DNA of 64,000 nucleotides from Pardosa pseudoannulata (Eukaryota; Arthropoda; Arachnida; Araneae; Lycosidae): NCBI GenBank assembly GCA_032207245.1, contig CM063502.1, positions 117,837,429 to 117,901,428 of the forward strand, read 5' to 3'. Shown piece by piece: positions 47,801 to 59,095 of this stretch (position 1 is its first letter; each line of letters starts with the position of its first letter). The notes under the pieces were generated by a model. It saw only the letters and a program-made list of their open reading frames with translations, ran no database searches and was not told where the DNA came from. The position numbers and the translations under genes were made by a program.

Positions 47801-49489
47801 TGGGCATTATGATTATAAGACTATGGAGACTATCAGGTAACAATAAAAATTCACCCTGGAGCCTATTTTGTTAGATTTACGGGGAAACCATTAAAAAAAA
47901 GCTTCACATTATTAAGTTTAATAACTTCTATGCAGGTCAAATTTATAAGTTATTAAATACTCTTACTTACACCTTAAAGATTAAAAAATACACCTTGTTT
48001 GCCTTCTAGAATAATTATATTTACAAATAATCTTTTGTGGTTATAAGAGCACTTAAGCTGGAAGAAAACCATCAGTATTTAGGGAACTTTGTGATCATGC
48101 TCTCCTTACGTTTCTAACAGTTAAAACTCATAAACTAACAGCAACATCTTGAAACTCTGACGTTTATTACACCCATTGTAAAAAATAGGTGTTATTAAAC
48201 TAAATTAAATAGTGTATTGTCTTACTTTAACACGCTCTACTTTCCCCCGCAATCTAATAATTCCGAAACTGAATGGACTTGCGTTTAGGTGTTGTGTTTA
48301 ACAAACATGAGAATTGGTGTTAGGGTGGGGCGCATCGTGTTTTTTCCGTTAAAAGAAAAAGGTACATGTCAAGAATACTAAACTTTTCTCCTACAGTGTA
48401 AAAATTAATAAAAGCTTTTAAGGTACATAAACACTACTCCGTTACATATTTGACAAAATTAATCATACTTGATGTTTGACAGCCTAGTGATCCATGTTTT
48501 TTAGAGATAGATATCCCCATTAGGTAGTCTCATGCACTAAAAAAAATGTGCTGATTGTATAGTAAAAACTGCCAGCAGGACCCTAGTTAAAAACTATTTT
48601 TTACAGAAAAAACTGTAATTTTAAAAAGAAAAAACTGCTACTCTTAACAGGAAAAATAAAATTTTCTACACAAAAAAGTTATAAATGCAATGTTATAAAT
48701 TATTATTGTTTTTTTATAAATAATGGAGATACTTATCTCTGTATTCTCTATGACATACATAAATTTTTTTTCTGTTAAAATTACATTTTTTTTTGTGAAA
48801 AATACAGTCTAATTAGAATCACAGTTAGCAGTTTTTTTCCCGTAAAATCAACTTTTTTTTTACAGTGTAATTTTTTATATTAGGCTTGTAAATTTTTTAA
48901 TTTTATTCAGAGAAAATTTGATTTACATTTTGAAATTATACCCAGCAGGAGAATTAACGGACAAAGCTAACTTCTTCTCAAGAGTTCCTTGAGACAGTTT
49001 GCCAATTATTTACTTTAAAAATTGAGTAGTCTTGGTCGATTGCTTTCGACCTATTTTAATATGGGTATGTTCCTCTTCCTATCAGTAGTTGGTTTGGCCT
49101 TGAATATTTCTTCTATTCTAGGTATGGCCAGATCGTGTACCGTTACGGAATTCAGGAAATTTTTTACTGAAACAAATATTGCATTGATTACAGTAAATCA
49201 TTCAATTGCTTTATCGATTATTTTCAATATTATTTATATACAGTAATAAATGTTTAACCGTTATATTATTATTTTATAAGTAAAAAAATACTAGCTATAA
49301 TAACAACGAATCATTTTAAAGGATCATACAAAAAAATTTGCTTACACACAATCTGGTATCCAATTTTTATTTTGGACAGGTCTGTTCTATCATATGACCA
49401 AGCTTAATTCACTTTATGGGAATAAGACTTATGAGGTTCTTCCTTAATAACAATGAAATTATTCACTTTCCTAATTTTTTCACTCTCTT
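47801..49489. other. intergenic, nothing recognised
   Basis: AT-rich. A 74-codon hydrophobic frame at 49022 lacks an ATG start and is not called. Confidence 0.5.
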
Positions 49490-49836
49490 TTTTTTCTTTT
49501 CTGATACCACTTGGACAAACCAAGCACGATTGCGCCATAAGCTACTCGTATTAAGGCAAAGGGATGCACCTTTCGTTTTTAATGAGGGTGAAAGAACGAC
49601 TTCGTTCAGGTGGGTCCTCATAATTTTGAAGCAGGGACCAAGCAGAAGATCCATCGGCTTGGTCTGCCACCCCAGAGGTATTGGTTGAGAACGTGGAGGA
49701 CATTGTGACCACGGACATATGTTACTTGCATCAGTCCCCTTTAACGAACAAGGCGGATCTTAGACCGGATAGGGCTCCGAATCCACAACCTCCCGATTAC
49801 GAGAGCGTTGCCTTTGCCGACTGAGCTATCAGAGAT
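49490..49836 (-). mobile_element. SINE-B, tRNA-derived, minus orientation
   Basis: The reverse complement from 49836 begins CTCTGATAGCTCAGTCGGCA (A box), then AACGCTCTCGTAATCGGGAG (anticodon arm like tRNA-Thr with CGT) and GGTTGTGGATTCGGAGCCC (degenerate B box). An unrelated 250-bp body follows (gtggcagaccaagccgatgg, gaggacccacctgaacgaag, caaaggtgcatc-type block near 49560). It is a different family from SINE-A. A tail fragment is at 36395. Confidence 0.72.
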
Positions 49837-49852
49837 TTTTTTTTATTTCTTA

Positions 49853-50422
49853 TTAACCCCTTTCGGTAGGATTTAATAATGAAAAACTGTGCATGAAATA
49901 ACCATTTAATTTTTATTTAAAAAACTTGTTTCATTTTACAATTCTTACATATTCTTAATTAAAATCCACTTTTTACGTAGTGTTAAATAATATCAGAAAC
50001 AGTAAAATTAAGAAAATATCAAAGCAAAACATTAATAAGGAATACAGATAATAGTCTTCAAGCTAGTGGTACTTTTCAAAGTTCAAAGGAATTCTTAATT
50101 GTTTACACCGCCAAGTAGTCTCACTTTTAATTTGATTCTTGTAACACACACGGCATTTCTTAGTAGGTTTTCTTTTATTATGACATTAATTTGGCAATGA
50201 CTTGTACCAAGAAATTCTAAGTAAACAATATGCAATAGTGACTTGTGATTTTCACAAGTGATAAAAGTGTTGCCGAATTCAGTACACTAGAAATTTTAGA
50301 CTAAATTAATTATCATATTTAACAGTAACTTTAATCGCATGACGAGTGTAGCTCGTCATTGTGCGGTATGGAATGAAAAACTAATGACGAGCTAGACTCG
50401 TCAATTTACCGGAAGGGGTTAA
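49853..50422 (-). mobile_element. piggyBac deletion derivative with TTAA duplication
   Basis: TTAA at 49853-49856 and 50419-50422 flank a 562-bp element whose ends are inverted repeats, CCCCTTTCGGTA and the reverse complement of CCCCTTCCGGTA. Near the right end two adjacent hairpins (TGACGAG TGTAG CTCGTCA; TGACGAG CTAGA CTCGTCA) lie at about 50340-50402. A remnant of the transposase 3' end is retained on the minus strand. Confidence 0.88.
50064..50185 (-). pseudogene. piggyBac transposase C-terminal cysteine-rich domain remnant
   Basis: The minus strand reads KRKPTKKCRVCYKNQIKSET then TWRCKQLRIPLNFEKYH and a TAG stop at 50066-50064. The family ends with a zinc-binding block of the form CRVC...T.F.C..C...LC...CF..YH. 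Here CxxC and one later cysteine survive and the CF is changed to NF. The rest of the transposase has been deleted. Confidence 0.82.
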
Positions 50423-51684
50423 TTTCAAAAATTTACTTTTGACTCATTTAGGACAGTGTGCAACACCGTACTTTGATAGGAGTCCAACGTTTAGTCATCA
50501 ACTTTTCTAGTATAATTATTAACGGAACTAATATACAGGAGCTGGGGTTCTTGTTAAACGCTATCAGGTTATTCGGAAGTTGAACTAAACCAACCTGACA
50601 AAATTCATATGAATTGCCGAATAACTAAAACACCCAAAGAATAAAAAAAAATTAAAATATTTTACTAACAAAAATTTTTAAAGGGTTTTTAAAGGTTCTT
50701 GTAAGTGGAGATAGAATAAAGTTTTTTCTGTAGACAGAATTAAATATTTGTCATAACCCTGGTTAAAACTTTGATTTCAATTAATCCCTTCACAGGACTC
50801 TTCACCCTCACCTTAGCTGATTAGAAATAATCATTGGCTATCGGACATCACAGTTATATTTGTTCTTATTGCGCTACTTTTAAAATTATTTAATGCCTTG
50901 CCTTCATGTTAGGACTTAATGATTAAGTAAGTTTATTTTAATATTTATGATAAGCAATTTTTCATAGCATTTTGTTTTATAAAATATATATTAGATGAAA
51001 TATAAATTTAAGATAAAAAGATGTATCAGACCTTTTATTATAAGAAAACGATCAATTAAATCGAATGAAACTTATAGATGAAATACTTTAAGCATATTAA
51101 TACTTCGAACATACCAATTAATTTTTACTCTATCACTTAATTGTTTTTTAAATCACAATTTAAGTGATTATTTTATTCCACTAAGAAGCTTTGTCCAGCG
51201 TTAAAATCATTCAATCTAATACAAAATAGCTTGATATTAAAAATAGACAATGTATCATAATTACTTTACCCGCTTCTACATCTTACCCAGTTTAACTAGA
51301 ATGATTCTGTAAATAAGTAAATCATAACCATATTTTGAGCATGGAGTGTATAAATGGAACCACGCTGAGAATTTTTGTGCTTTCATGGTCAACGTACTTA
51401 TAACCATCAACAATACAATAGAAAACAAGACCGTTATGAAGCATCGCGAAGAATGCTTTCTTCGCAAAACCAACATTCCGTAAAAGATCGTAAAAAGAAA
51501 TCCTCCTTGATATGAGTTGCAACCACTTTAATGCAAAGATAACTCGATAAGGCCTAATGAACATACAAAATAAATCCCGAGGGAACGGGTGAACAGGTAT
51601 GAAGGCCACAGAATACTACAGCTACCGGCGCTATTTTTTCATTCCTTACTCTTATTAATGGACACGTAACTGGGTTAGCCATGC
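50423..51684. other. intergenic, nothing recognised
   Basis: AT-rich DNA upstream of the secreted-peptide exon. Overlapping minus-strand frames at 51276-51609 show no family features. Confidence 0.45.
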
Positions 51685-51705
51685 TTGCACTTCAGCAAGA
51701 ACTAT

Positions 51706-51713
51706 TTAAGTCA
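51706..51713 (+). promoter_or_regulatory. TATA-like box upstream of the secreted-peptide exon
   Basis: TATTTAAG lies about 105 bp upstream of the preferred ATG. If used, transcription would begin near 51735, leaving a four-codon uORF at 51755 in the leader. This is a position and sequence guess only. Confidence 0.3.
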
Positions 51714-51810
51714 GCTTTCACCAGTGCGCGGGTTTATCTGCCCAGAAGTCGCAAATGAGCACAGTTTAAGACTTGATCGCCTTCACTGTTACTCCAAAAT
51801 CGGAATACTA

Positions 51811-52018
51811 ATGCTGCTGCTCCGCTGCTCCAGCCTGTTGGTGCTTTGGCTGACCGTGGGTCAGATCTCTTGCCAGAGCAAGCCTTTCCCCTTCGGTCCA
51901 AGACGGAGAATTTTGCCGGGTCAGAGGTCATCAGGATGTTCGGACTGTGCGTCCGAGCTGAAGCAATGCATTCTCACTTGTGTGGAGAAATTTGACTGCT
52001 CCGAAATGAATGTCAAAG
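51811..52018 (+). CDS. secreted cysteine-containing peptide precursor, first coding exon
   Basis: The ATG at 51811 starts a typical signal peptide (MLLLRCSSLLVLWLTVGQIS, cleavage likely after SC or CQ). SKPFPFGP follows, then a multibasic site RRR, suitable for a prohormone convertase, then a cysteine block GCSDCASELKQCILTCVEKF and DCSEMNVK. The spacing is C-x2-C-x6-C-x3-C-x5-C. The exon ends AAAG with donor GTAAGA, a near-perfect consensus, leaving one base of a split codon. Base composition is markedly GC-richer than the surroundings, as expected for coding DNA. An in-frame ATG at 51685 would add 42 residues and bury the signal peptide, so I prefer 51811. The family is not recognised: neuropeptide-like or toxin-like precursors are both possible. 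The next exon was not found. Confidence 0.6.
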
Positions 52019-52079
52019 GTAAGAGACTTTGTTTACAGACGGAAAGTGGGAATTATTTATAACTGGCCAAAACGTCTTC

Positions 52080-52619
52080 CGCAGCTGTTATCTACAAAGG
52101 AATATACTATAAATTATTTATTTTACTCTGCATTGTCTACATGTTCATATTTTGCATCGATTTAAATTTGATCTAAAACATTTCCTTAAGCACTTATGAA
52201 AAATAATGGTACGCCTCTTTCGAGAATAAATATTCGTAGGCTAGTTGAGCCTTTATTCACATAGTTTTCAACAAAATCTACTCAACCATTAGTATGAATC
52301 ATTTTGTAAACCATTAAATATAATAATATGATGATCTAAATGGCATCAAAGAGGATTAGTTCCGGGACTGAATACCAATCATTTTTATTTAAAAATATGT
52401 CAACCTAGAAAATGTTCTACCATCATACTTCTACTATCTAGCTAAGATATATTTAAGCCTATGGTAAAAAAAATAAGTACCTCAATTTTTTTTCCATAAA
52501 TGTTCTAAAAATTTTGAAATATTTGAGGAGTAACTTGGAAAAATACTCCTTATGAGGTCCTTTTGTAACCACATTTTGTGATTTATAAGCTTTTATAAGA
52601 AGGAAACTCTAGTCTGTTC

Positions 52620-52659
<40 letters not shown>

Positions 52660-53522
52660 TATGTATATATTTATATTTATATATACACACACACTATTCA
52701 TGTAATATTAAAGTTTCAATCTATTGTCTCTGATGATATAATTCCCAAAAATGTTACAAATTTTTTAAAAAAATATTTGTACAAAAAATTAATTTTTAAA
52801 CTGTGTGAACTTATATTGTTATATGGTCGTTATATATTCAAGTATAGTACTTTTCAAGTAATTTTTTAACGGATTACCAACCGAAAAGATAAGCTGAAAT
52901 GGGATTTTCCATGAAAAAATGCCATAGGTTAAATTTATTAGCATATGAAAACTTTGTATATCCTTATATGTAAAAGCAACCCTACTCACGCATTTCAGAT
53001 AATCAATAACAATATGTTAAAATTTAAACGCGAGATAAAATATGCAATTTTTAACTTGGAAGAAAGTAATTTCGCTTTCATTCCAAGCATTCAAAATATA
53101 AATTACGCTTCTCTATGCATTTATGAATACAGCAATATTAAACATCTCCAGGAGATTAATCTAATAATAATAATCAGTTTGTGGATGCAACTCACGTCTT
53201 AATCTTTTCATTATGTAGTATTGAATGCTAATTGTCAGATGATACATTTTGAATTAAGATAATGAATGTTTTCAGTAAGACACGTGTTAAGGCAATAAAA
53301 ATAATCAAATCAATACAAACTGTAGTATTTATTCTGTTCCGCTACTGGAAAAAATTTTTTTTTATTAGATTAAGTGAAAGTAATGTTTGTAAATATACTT
53401 ATCACATGTCCACTTCGCAATTGTTAATGTGATAAAGTTACTTTTAAGAAATATACTTAAATTTAGTTGATTTAGTTTAAATTTGTCTTATTTATTTCTT
53501 TGTTTTAGATCTATTCGCATAT
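52080..53522. other. putative intron or intergenic
   Basis: AT-rich with a (TA)n at 52619-52655. No in-phase acceptor plus coding exon continuing the secreted precursor was recognised. Confidence 0.45.
52619..52655. repeat. (TA)n microsatellite
   Basis: About 18 TA units followed by degenerate TA/TG sequence and a short (CA)n. Confidence 0.95.
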
Positions 53523-53881
53523 TTGTAGATCAGCCCTGTCCAACTGGCTGTACGCATTCTTCGACATTAAATATGTCTAATAAAAATATAGAAATTTCCT
53601 AAAATTTTCTCCTTTAGAAAATCTAATTTGGATCACAAATAAAAGCATTGACTCAGACATAAAAAAATCGTTTCCCTATAATATATGCCCAGAAAGCTCT
53701 AAAAAAGATTTTTCATGCATTTTTATCCCATTAAAATTTTTTTCTTCAGGAAAATAAACTAATTATTAACAAAATAAATTGACTGTTAATTAGTTTATTT
53801 CTATGTCGTCTCCCACCGAAATTTTTGTAGGAGATAAACTGGCCGACGGTCTGTGAAAAGTTGGACAGCACTGTTGTAAAT
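53523..53881. mobile_element. hAT-type MITE with 8-bp target duplication
   Basis: The core 53531-53873 begins CAGCCCTGTCCAACT and ends with the reverse complement of CAGTGCTGTCCAACT. The flanks are ttgtagat and ttgtaaat, an 8-bp duplication with one substitution. It has no coding. An internal perfect inverted repeat (aaataaactaatta and complement) lies at 53752-53800. Confidence 0.85.
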
Positions 53882-53904
53882 AATAACTGTACAAGATATT
53901 TAAA

Positions 53905-54876
53905 TATGATTTATTACACGTAACAAAATGCCATATTGGCGTTAATATCACCATTAACCGCTTCACGCTTATCAAATACCAGATAGGCCAGTCAAGCGGA
54001 AAAGGAAAAGTTAACCTTGGTTTCTGCTTTGTCATGAGAAATCATTAATTTTCTATGATAAAGCAGAATAATTAATATATCACAGAATAATTATTTTTTT
54101 TCAAAATTAAAAGATGATTTCTTACACATCCCGAAATATCATATAGGCTTCAATATCAGCATTAATCGCATCACACCTTGCAAATACCAGATAGGCCAGT
54201 CAAGCGGAAAAGGAAAAGTTAACCTTGGCTTCTGCTTTGTCATGAGAAATCAACAATTTCTTATGATAAAGCAGAATAAATAATATATCACAGAATAATT
54301 ATTTTTTTTCATAATTAAAAGATGATTTCTTACACATCACGAAATATGATATAGGCTTCAATATCAGCATTAATCGCATCACACCTTGCAAATACCAAAT
54401 AGGCCAGTCAAGCGGAAAAGGAAAAGTTAACCTTGGTTTCTTTGTCATGAGAAATCATTAATTTTTTATGATAAAGCAGAATAATTAATATATCACAGAA
54501 TAATTATTTTTTTCATAATTAAAAGATGATTTTTTAAACATCACGAAATATCATATAGGCTTCAATATCAGCATTAATCGCATCACACCTTGCAAATACC
54601 AAATAGGCCAGTCAAGCGGAAAAGGAAAAGTTAACCTTGGTTTTTGCTTTGCCATGAGAAATCATTAATTTTTTACGATAAAGCAGAATAATTAATATAT
54701 CACAGAATAATTATTTTTTTTCATAATTAAAAGATGATTTCTTACACATCACGAAATATCATATAGGCTTCAATATCAGCATTAATCGCATCACACTTTG
54801 CAAATACCAAATTGGCCAGTCAAGCGGAAAAGGAAAAGTTAACCTTGGTTTTTGCTTTGCCATGAGAAATCATTAT
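53905..54876. repeat. satellite-like tandem repeat, about 208-bp unit, 4.7 copies
   Basis: The block ggccagtcaagcggaaaagg recurs with spacings of 208, 208, 204 and 208 bp. Each unit contains atcagcattaatcgcatcac, cttgcaaatacca, aaaagttaaccttgg, and an imperfect hairpin built from gctttgtcat and atgataaagc. Units 2-5 are very similar to each other. Unit 1 is the most diverged. Confidence 0.95.
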
Positions 54877-55642
54877 CGAGGATTATTTCAGATAAAAAAG
54901 AAAAGGTTAGAACTTTTTGTAGTTTTTTTTATTGAAATGTTGCAGCGATTTTCAAGTGCGATGAAGAGCATTTTCTTTCTTTAATGATGATGATAATAAT
55001 AAAAGGATCATGCGTGAACGTCAATAAAAATACAAAAAATCTGCTGTAATTTTTTATTACAATAGACAAGATTTTGCCCAACTTAGTCACAGAAAGAAAA
55101 ATACTTCAATTATTTATAGATATGAAATTCAAATTTTATCTTGGCTTTGTATATATAGTGGCTTTGTATATTGGCTATAAGCTTAACCCTTTAAAGGTCA
55201 CCAAAATAAATGCATGGGAATTTAATGTAATTTGTTTATAAATGTTATCTATAAGCCTTGTATATGTAAAATATATAATTTTTTTCTTACAATCCTTAGA
55301 AGGGTTTGCCTTAGAGGATACCAAATTAGGGTTTGAGAAGTGGTTTAACTGATTAACCTCTACCCTTGTACATCTTGAACATTATGCCTTTTTAAAAGTT
55401 GAACTATACTGGAAGAACAATAAATGATAATCTTTAAACTAGTATAATAAATAAATAGCTTAACAACTTAAAAGTGTTGTTTGTACAGATACTTTTATTT
55501 GAGGTTATAAGTAACATAAATTGAATCTGACTTCTCAAGTACAGAAAGTTTAAATACATATATTTCAATAGAAAAAGAAATAAATAAGTTAAACGTAGAA
55601 CTATCATCTGTTATATATTTAAAATATCAAAAATATAATATG

Positions 55643-55645
<3 letters not shown>
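54877..55645. other. intergenic, nothing recognised
   Basis: AT-rich. No gene supported. Confidence 0.5.
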
Positions 55646-55647
<2 letters not shown>

Positions 55648-55706
<59 letters not shown>

Positions 55707-55717
55707 CATATGTACAT

Positions 55718-55788
<71 letters not shown>
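55648..55788. repeat. (TA)n microsatellite
   Basis: About 140 bp of TA, interrupted in the middle by TACATACA variants. Confidence 0.96.
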
Positions 55789-55790
<2 letters not shown>

Positions 55791-56601
55791 CAAAAACTCA
55801 TCCATGTCTCCAAAAAGTTTTTTTTTAATTGCAAAAGCTCTTGATTCTACATCAATTGCATCCATATATCACAAATGTATGAGATTAGAGCAGTAAATAA
55901 TTATAAAAAGATAAAGTAAAGTAATCCAAAAAGTAAAGTTTAAAAAAAAAAGATGTTTAATAGGTGGTTTTTCTACGAAACCACTGTCCATTAAAGGGTT
56001 AAACAACTGTAAATCTCTTATACCAGAGTGACGTATGTTTGGATATGGCGTTAATTTTAAGAGGTTGTAATGAATATGTATAATAAACATTTTTTTAAAT
56101 GTATCTTCTAAAATAGTCTTTGCTTTATATGAGTAAATAAGTCTTATAATAAATATTTCACATCGTTTATTCATACAAGTATGACTTTAATTCATTAAAT
56201 AAAACAAACGAAGAAACCGCAAAGAATATATATTATTGATATTTAAGTAATGTAAGCATTTAATCGAATATGAAATTTATTATTCAGTTTATCTTGTTCT
56301 GATTAATATGCTATTTTAGACATACTATTTACAAAATTCATGTAAGTATGGAAGGATAATGAAATATATTTACAAAAAAACTAAAATAGGGATTAAAAAT
56401 GTTTCTTTCCAACATAATTTTATTTTATTTACTTCTTCAGTTAATTACTTCGTGTTTAAAATTTATAGGTGCTTAAATTTTTTTGTTTTATAGAACTCAA
56501 ATTCTTGAAAAATACCTATATATTACCTATTTGTACTGTCATTTTATCTTTCCATTAATGCATTATTTTGTACTTAAATTCAGTTGATTGATAGAAAAAG
56601 C

Positions 56602-56646
56602 CCAATTGTAACTCATAACACTTGATGTGTTATGAGTTACAATTGG
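56602..56646. repeat. perfect hairpin, 20-bp stem, 5-nt loop
   Basis: ccaattgtaactcataacac, loop ttgat, and the exact reverse complement. It stands about 30 bp before a long TA array. Confidence 0.93.
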
Positions 56647-56673
56647 TTAGCGGTTAATGGTGATATTTATATA

Positions 56674-56869
<196 letters not shown>

Positions 56870-57080
56870 TGATAATTCTTGTTAACCATAACGTCTGGAT
56901 TACCGTTTTGATAAATTTTAGGGAATGTAAATAACTGTTGTTATATTTACAGTCTATACCACCCACAGATCTGTTACAGTGCTACCACCAATTAGCATTA
57001 TAAGTATCTGACTCTTTATCCCCTTTAAACTCCTCAATCTAAGGAGAAAGAGTGACACGATTAGTGAAAGAAAATAAAAA

Positions 57081-57102
57081 AGAGAGAGAGAGAGAGAGAG
57101 AG
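57081..57102. repeat. (AG)n microsatellite
   Basis: Eleven AG units inside the first copy of the 650-bp repeat, at a place where other copies have aaaaa or none. Confidence 0.95.
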
Positions 57103-58713
57103 TTGTGAAGCATGCAGAGCCACACTGGTTTAGAGAATCATCATTATCTGAATTCACCCGGAAGAATAGCGATAACTCAGGTTACACCAAATTTCAAAAA
57201 GAGAATTCCGATTACACGGAACAAAAGGAAACTGCGCTTAGCAATCACTCATATTACTAGATACAATCACAATGATCTGTTAATGTTTAAATACCTATCA
57301 TGGTATAAATGACTCTCAACTTCTTGTAAAATGCCTTCAGATGTCTAATTGTATAGTAATTATTTCTGTTATTTGATGCATTTCCTTTAGTTTAATTTCA
57401 GTTTTTTTTTGACAAAACAGTCTGATTAAAAAAATCAAAAGTTTTTACACACATAAACAAGCACATTTATATTCTTTACAAATTAAATTTTTCCCTAAGA
57501 TAGTTTTTGATAACTATATCTTTTGGATTACCAATTTGTACATTTTTTGGCATGCTATTATACTAGCAGTGTAAAATGTCAGTACGACTGGTACAGTTTT
57601 ATGGCGTATTAATAATGCAATTATGTGAGACTTAATCCTGTTTGCGCGTCTCAGCTTAAGGAGATGTTGACATGATTAGTGAAGAAAAAAATCAATCATA
57701 AAACATGAAGAGTTAACCTTCAGATACATTATCATTTTGGTTCGCCTGTATGAATAGCGTCAAAGCTAGAACTTAGATTACACAGAACAAAAAGAAATTC
57801 ACTTCACAACTACTAATACCACGACCATATTGATATGTTAATAAATTCATATTTGTATCGTCATTGTATCTATTATTTAATGCAGTACTTTTATGATACA
57901 AAATGCAAAGACAACGTAAGTAAGGCATCAATAGAGAGCAAAAAAAACATAGACAGCTATTTCACTGCTCCGAGAGCAACATTGCCTCTTTGCTCAGTCT
58001 ATCTAGAATGTTGCTCGCTCAAAGCAGCAAAACAGTAGTCTACGTTCTTTCTATTTTTGCCTTACTTATATGGTATTTACCTTTTATGTTATATATTGGC
58101 AGAAAGGTTTTGCCATCTCGTATGCGTTTGTTTTAGCCTGATTTCAGTACTTTGTTAATTCAGGTTAATTTTAAAAAATCATATGTAATTTGAAATTTTT
58201 TTCCTGGAATGTTCTTTATAAGTACATCACCTGGATTACCATTTTTGGGTACATTTTATGGAATACAAATAACCATTGCTATATTCACAGTTTATAAACA
58301 GGGCTGTACCGTAATATGATACAGAGATACGACTGCATCAGGTGGCAATGTAAAAGGGCGGCATAAAAAGAAAAAATCAAATATTTAATGCATGGCATTT
58401 AGATAAATTGCATCATACTGAAAAGCTGTACCGTAAGGTTCTGTTTACAGTTCAATAAGACCGGTTACGAACTCCCACGAATTAACAAAGCAATTATCTA
58501 AATCTTAATCCTCTTCGCTAGTCACAGTCTGAGGAGAAACTGATATGATTAGTGAAGGAAGAAAACAATAGCAAAACATAAAGAGCTGTATTGTTCTTCA
58601 GATTCATCATCATTTATATTCGCCCGTATGGGTAAAGTTAAAGTAAGAATTCGAATTGTACGGAACAAAAAGGAAATATATTGTGCAATCACTTATGTCA
58701 TTTGTGGGATATA

Positions 58714-58714
<1 letters not shown>

Positions 58715-58761
<47 letters not shown>
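58715..58761. repeat. (TA)n microsatellite
   Basis: About 45 bp of TA between repeat copies 3 and 4. Confidence 0.95.
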
Positions 58762-58764
<3 letters not shown>

Positions 58765-59095
58765 CATTTTATAAAATACAAATGATTGTTATTGTTTTTA
58801 CAGTTTATACCATCCATAAGACTGGTAGATGATTCCCGCGAATTAGCAACATAATTATCTGAAACTTAATCCTCTTCGCACGTCTGAATGTGAGGAAAGA
58901 TTGACATGATTAGTGAAGGAAAAAAAACAGTAGTCAAACATGAAGTGCAACACAGTTTTTCAGATTCATCATCATTTGGATTCGCCCGTATGAATAGCGT
59001 CAAAGCGAGAACTCCGGTTATACGGAACAAAAGGAAAGTGTGTTCCGCAACCACTCATGTCACTTCTGCCGTACAACCACATTGATCTCAGACAA

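Larger units (their letters stand above)
56870..59095. repeat. tandem repeat, unit about 630-700 bp, four diverged copies
   Basis: The block tctggattacc.ttttg (56892, 57522, 58228) opens units 1-3 and is lost in unit 4. All four share acagtttatacc-like sequence, aatcctcttcgc-like then aaggaga/gaggaaa, gattagtgaa, agattcatcatcatttg, cgcccgtatgaatagcgt and acggaacaaaaggaaa. Copies lie at about 56870-57285, 57500-57845, 58205-58715 and 58762-59095. A (TA)n array separates copies 3 and 4. Confidence 0.85.

Noticed and set aside
49022..49246. 74-codon hydrophobic frame
   Set aside because: No ATG start, no splice context and no recognisable domain. Hydrophobic frames are common in AT-rich DNA.
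51811..52018. Assignment to trissin or an opioid-propeptide family
   Set aside because: A CxxC plus CxxxC pattern is shared, but the remaining spacing and flanking residues do not match either family, so no symbol is given.
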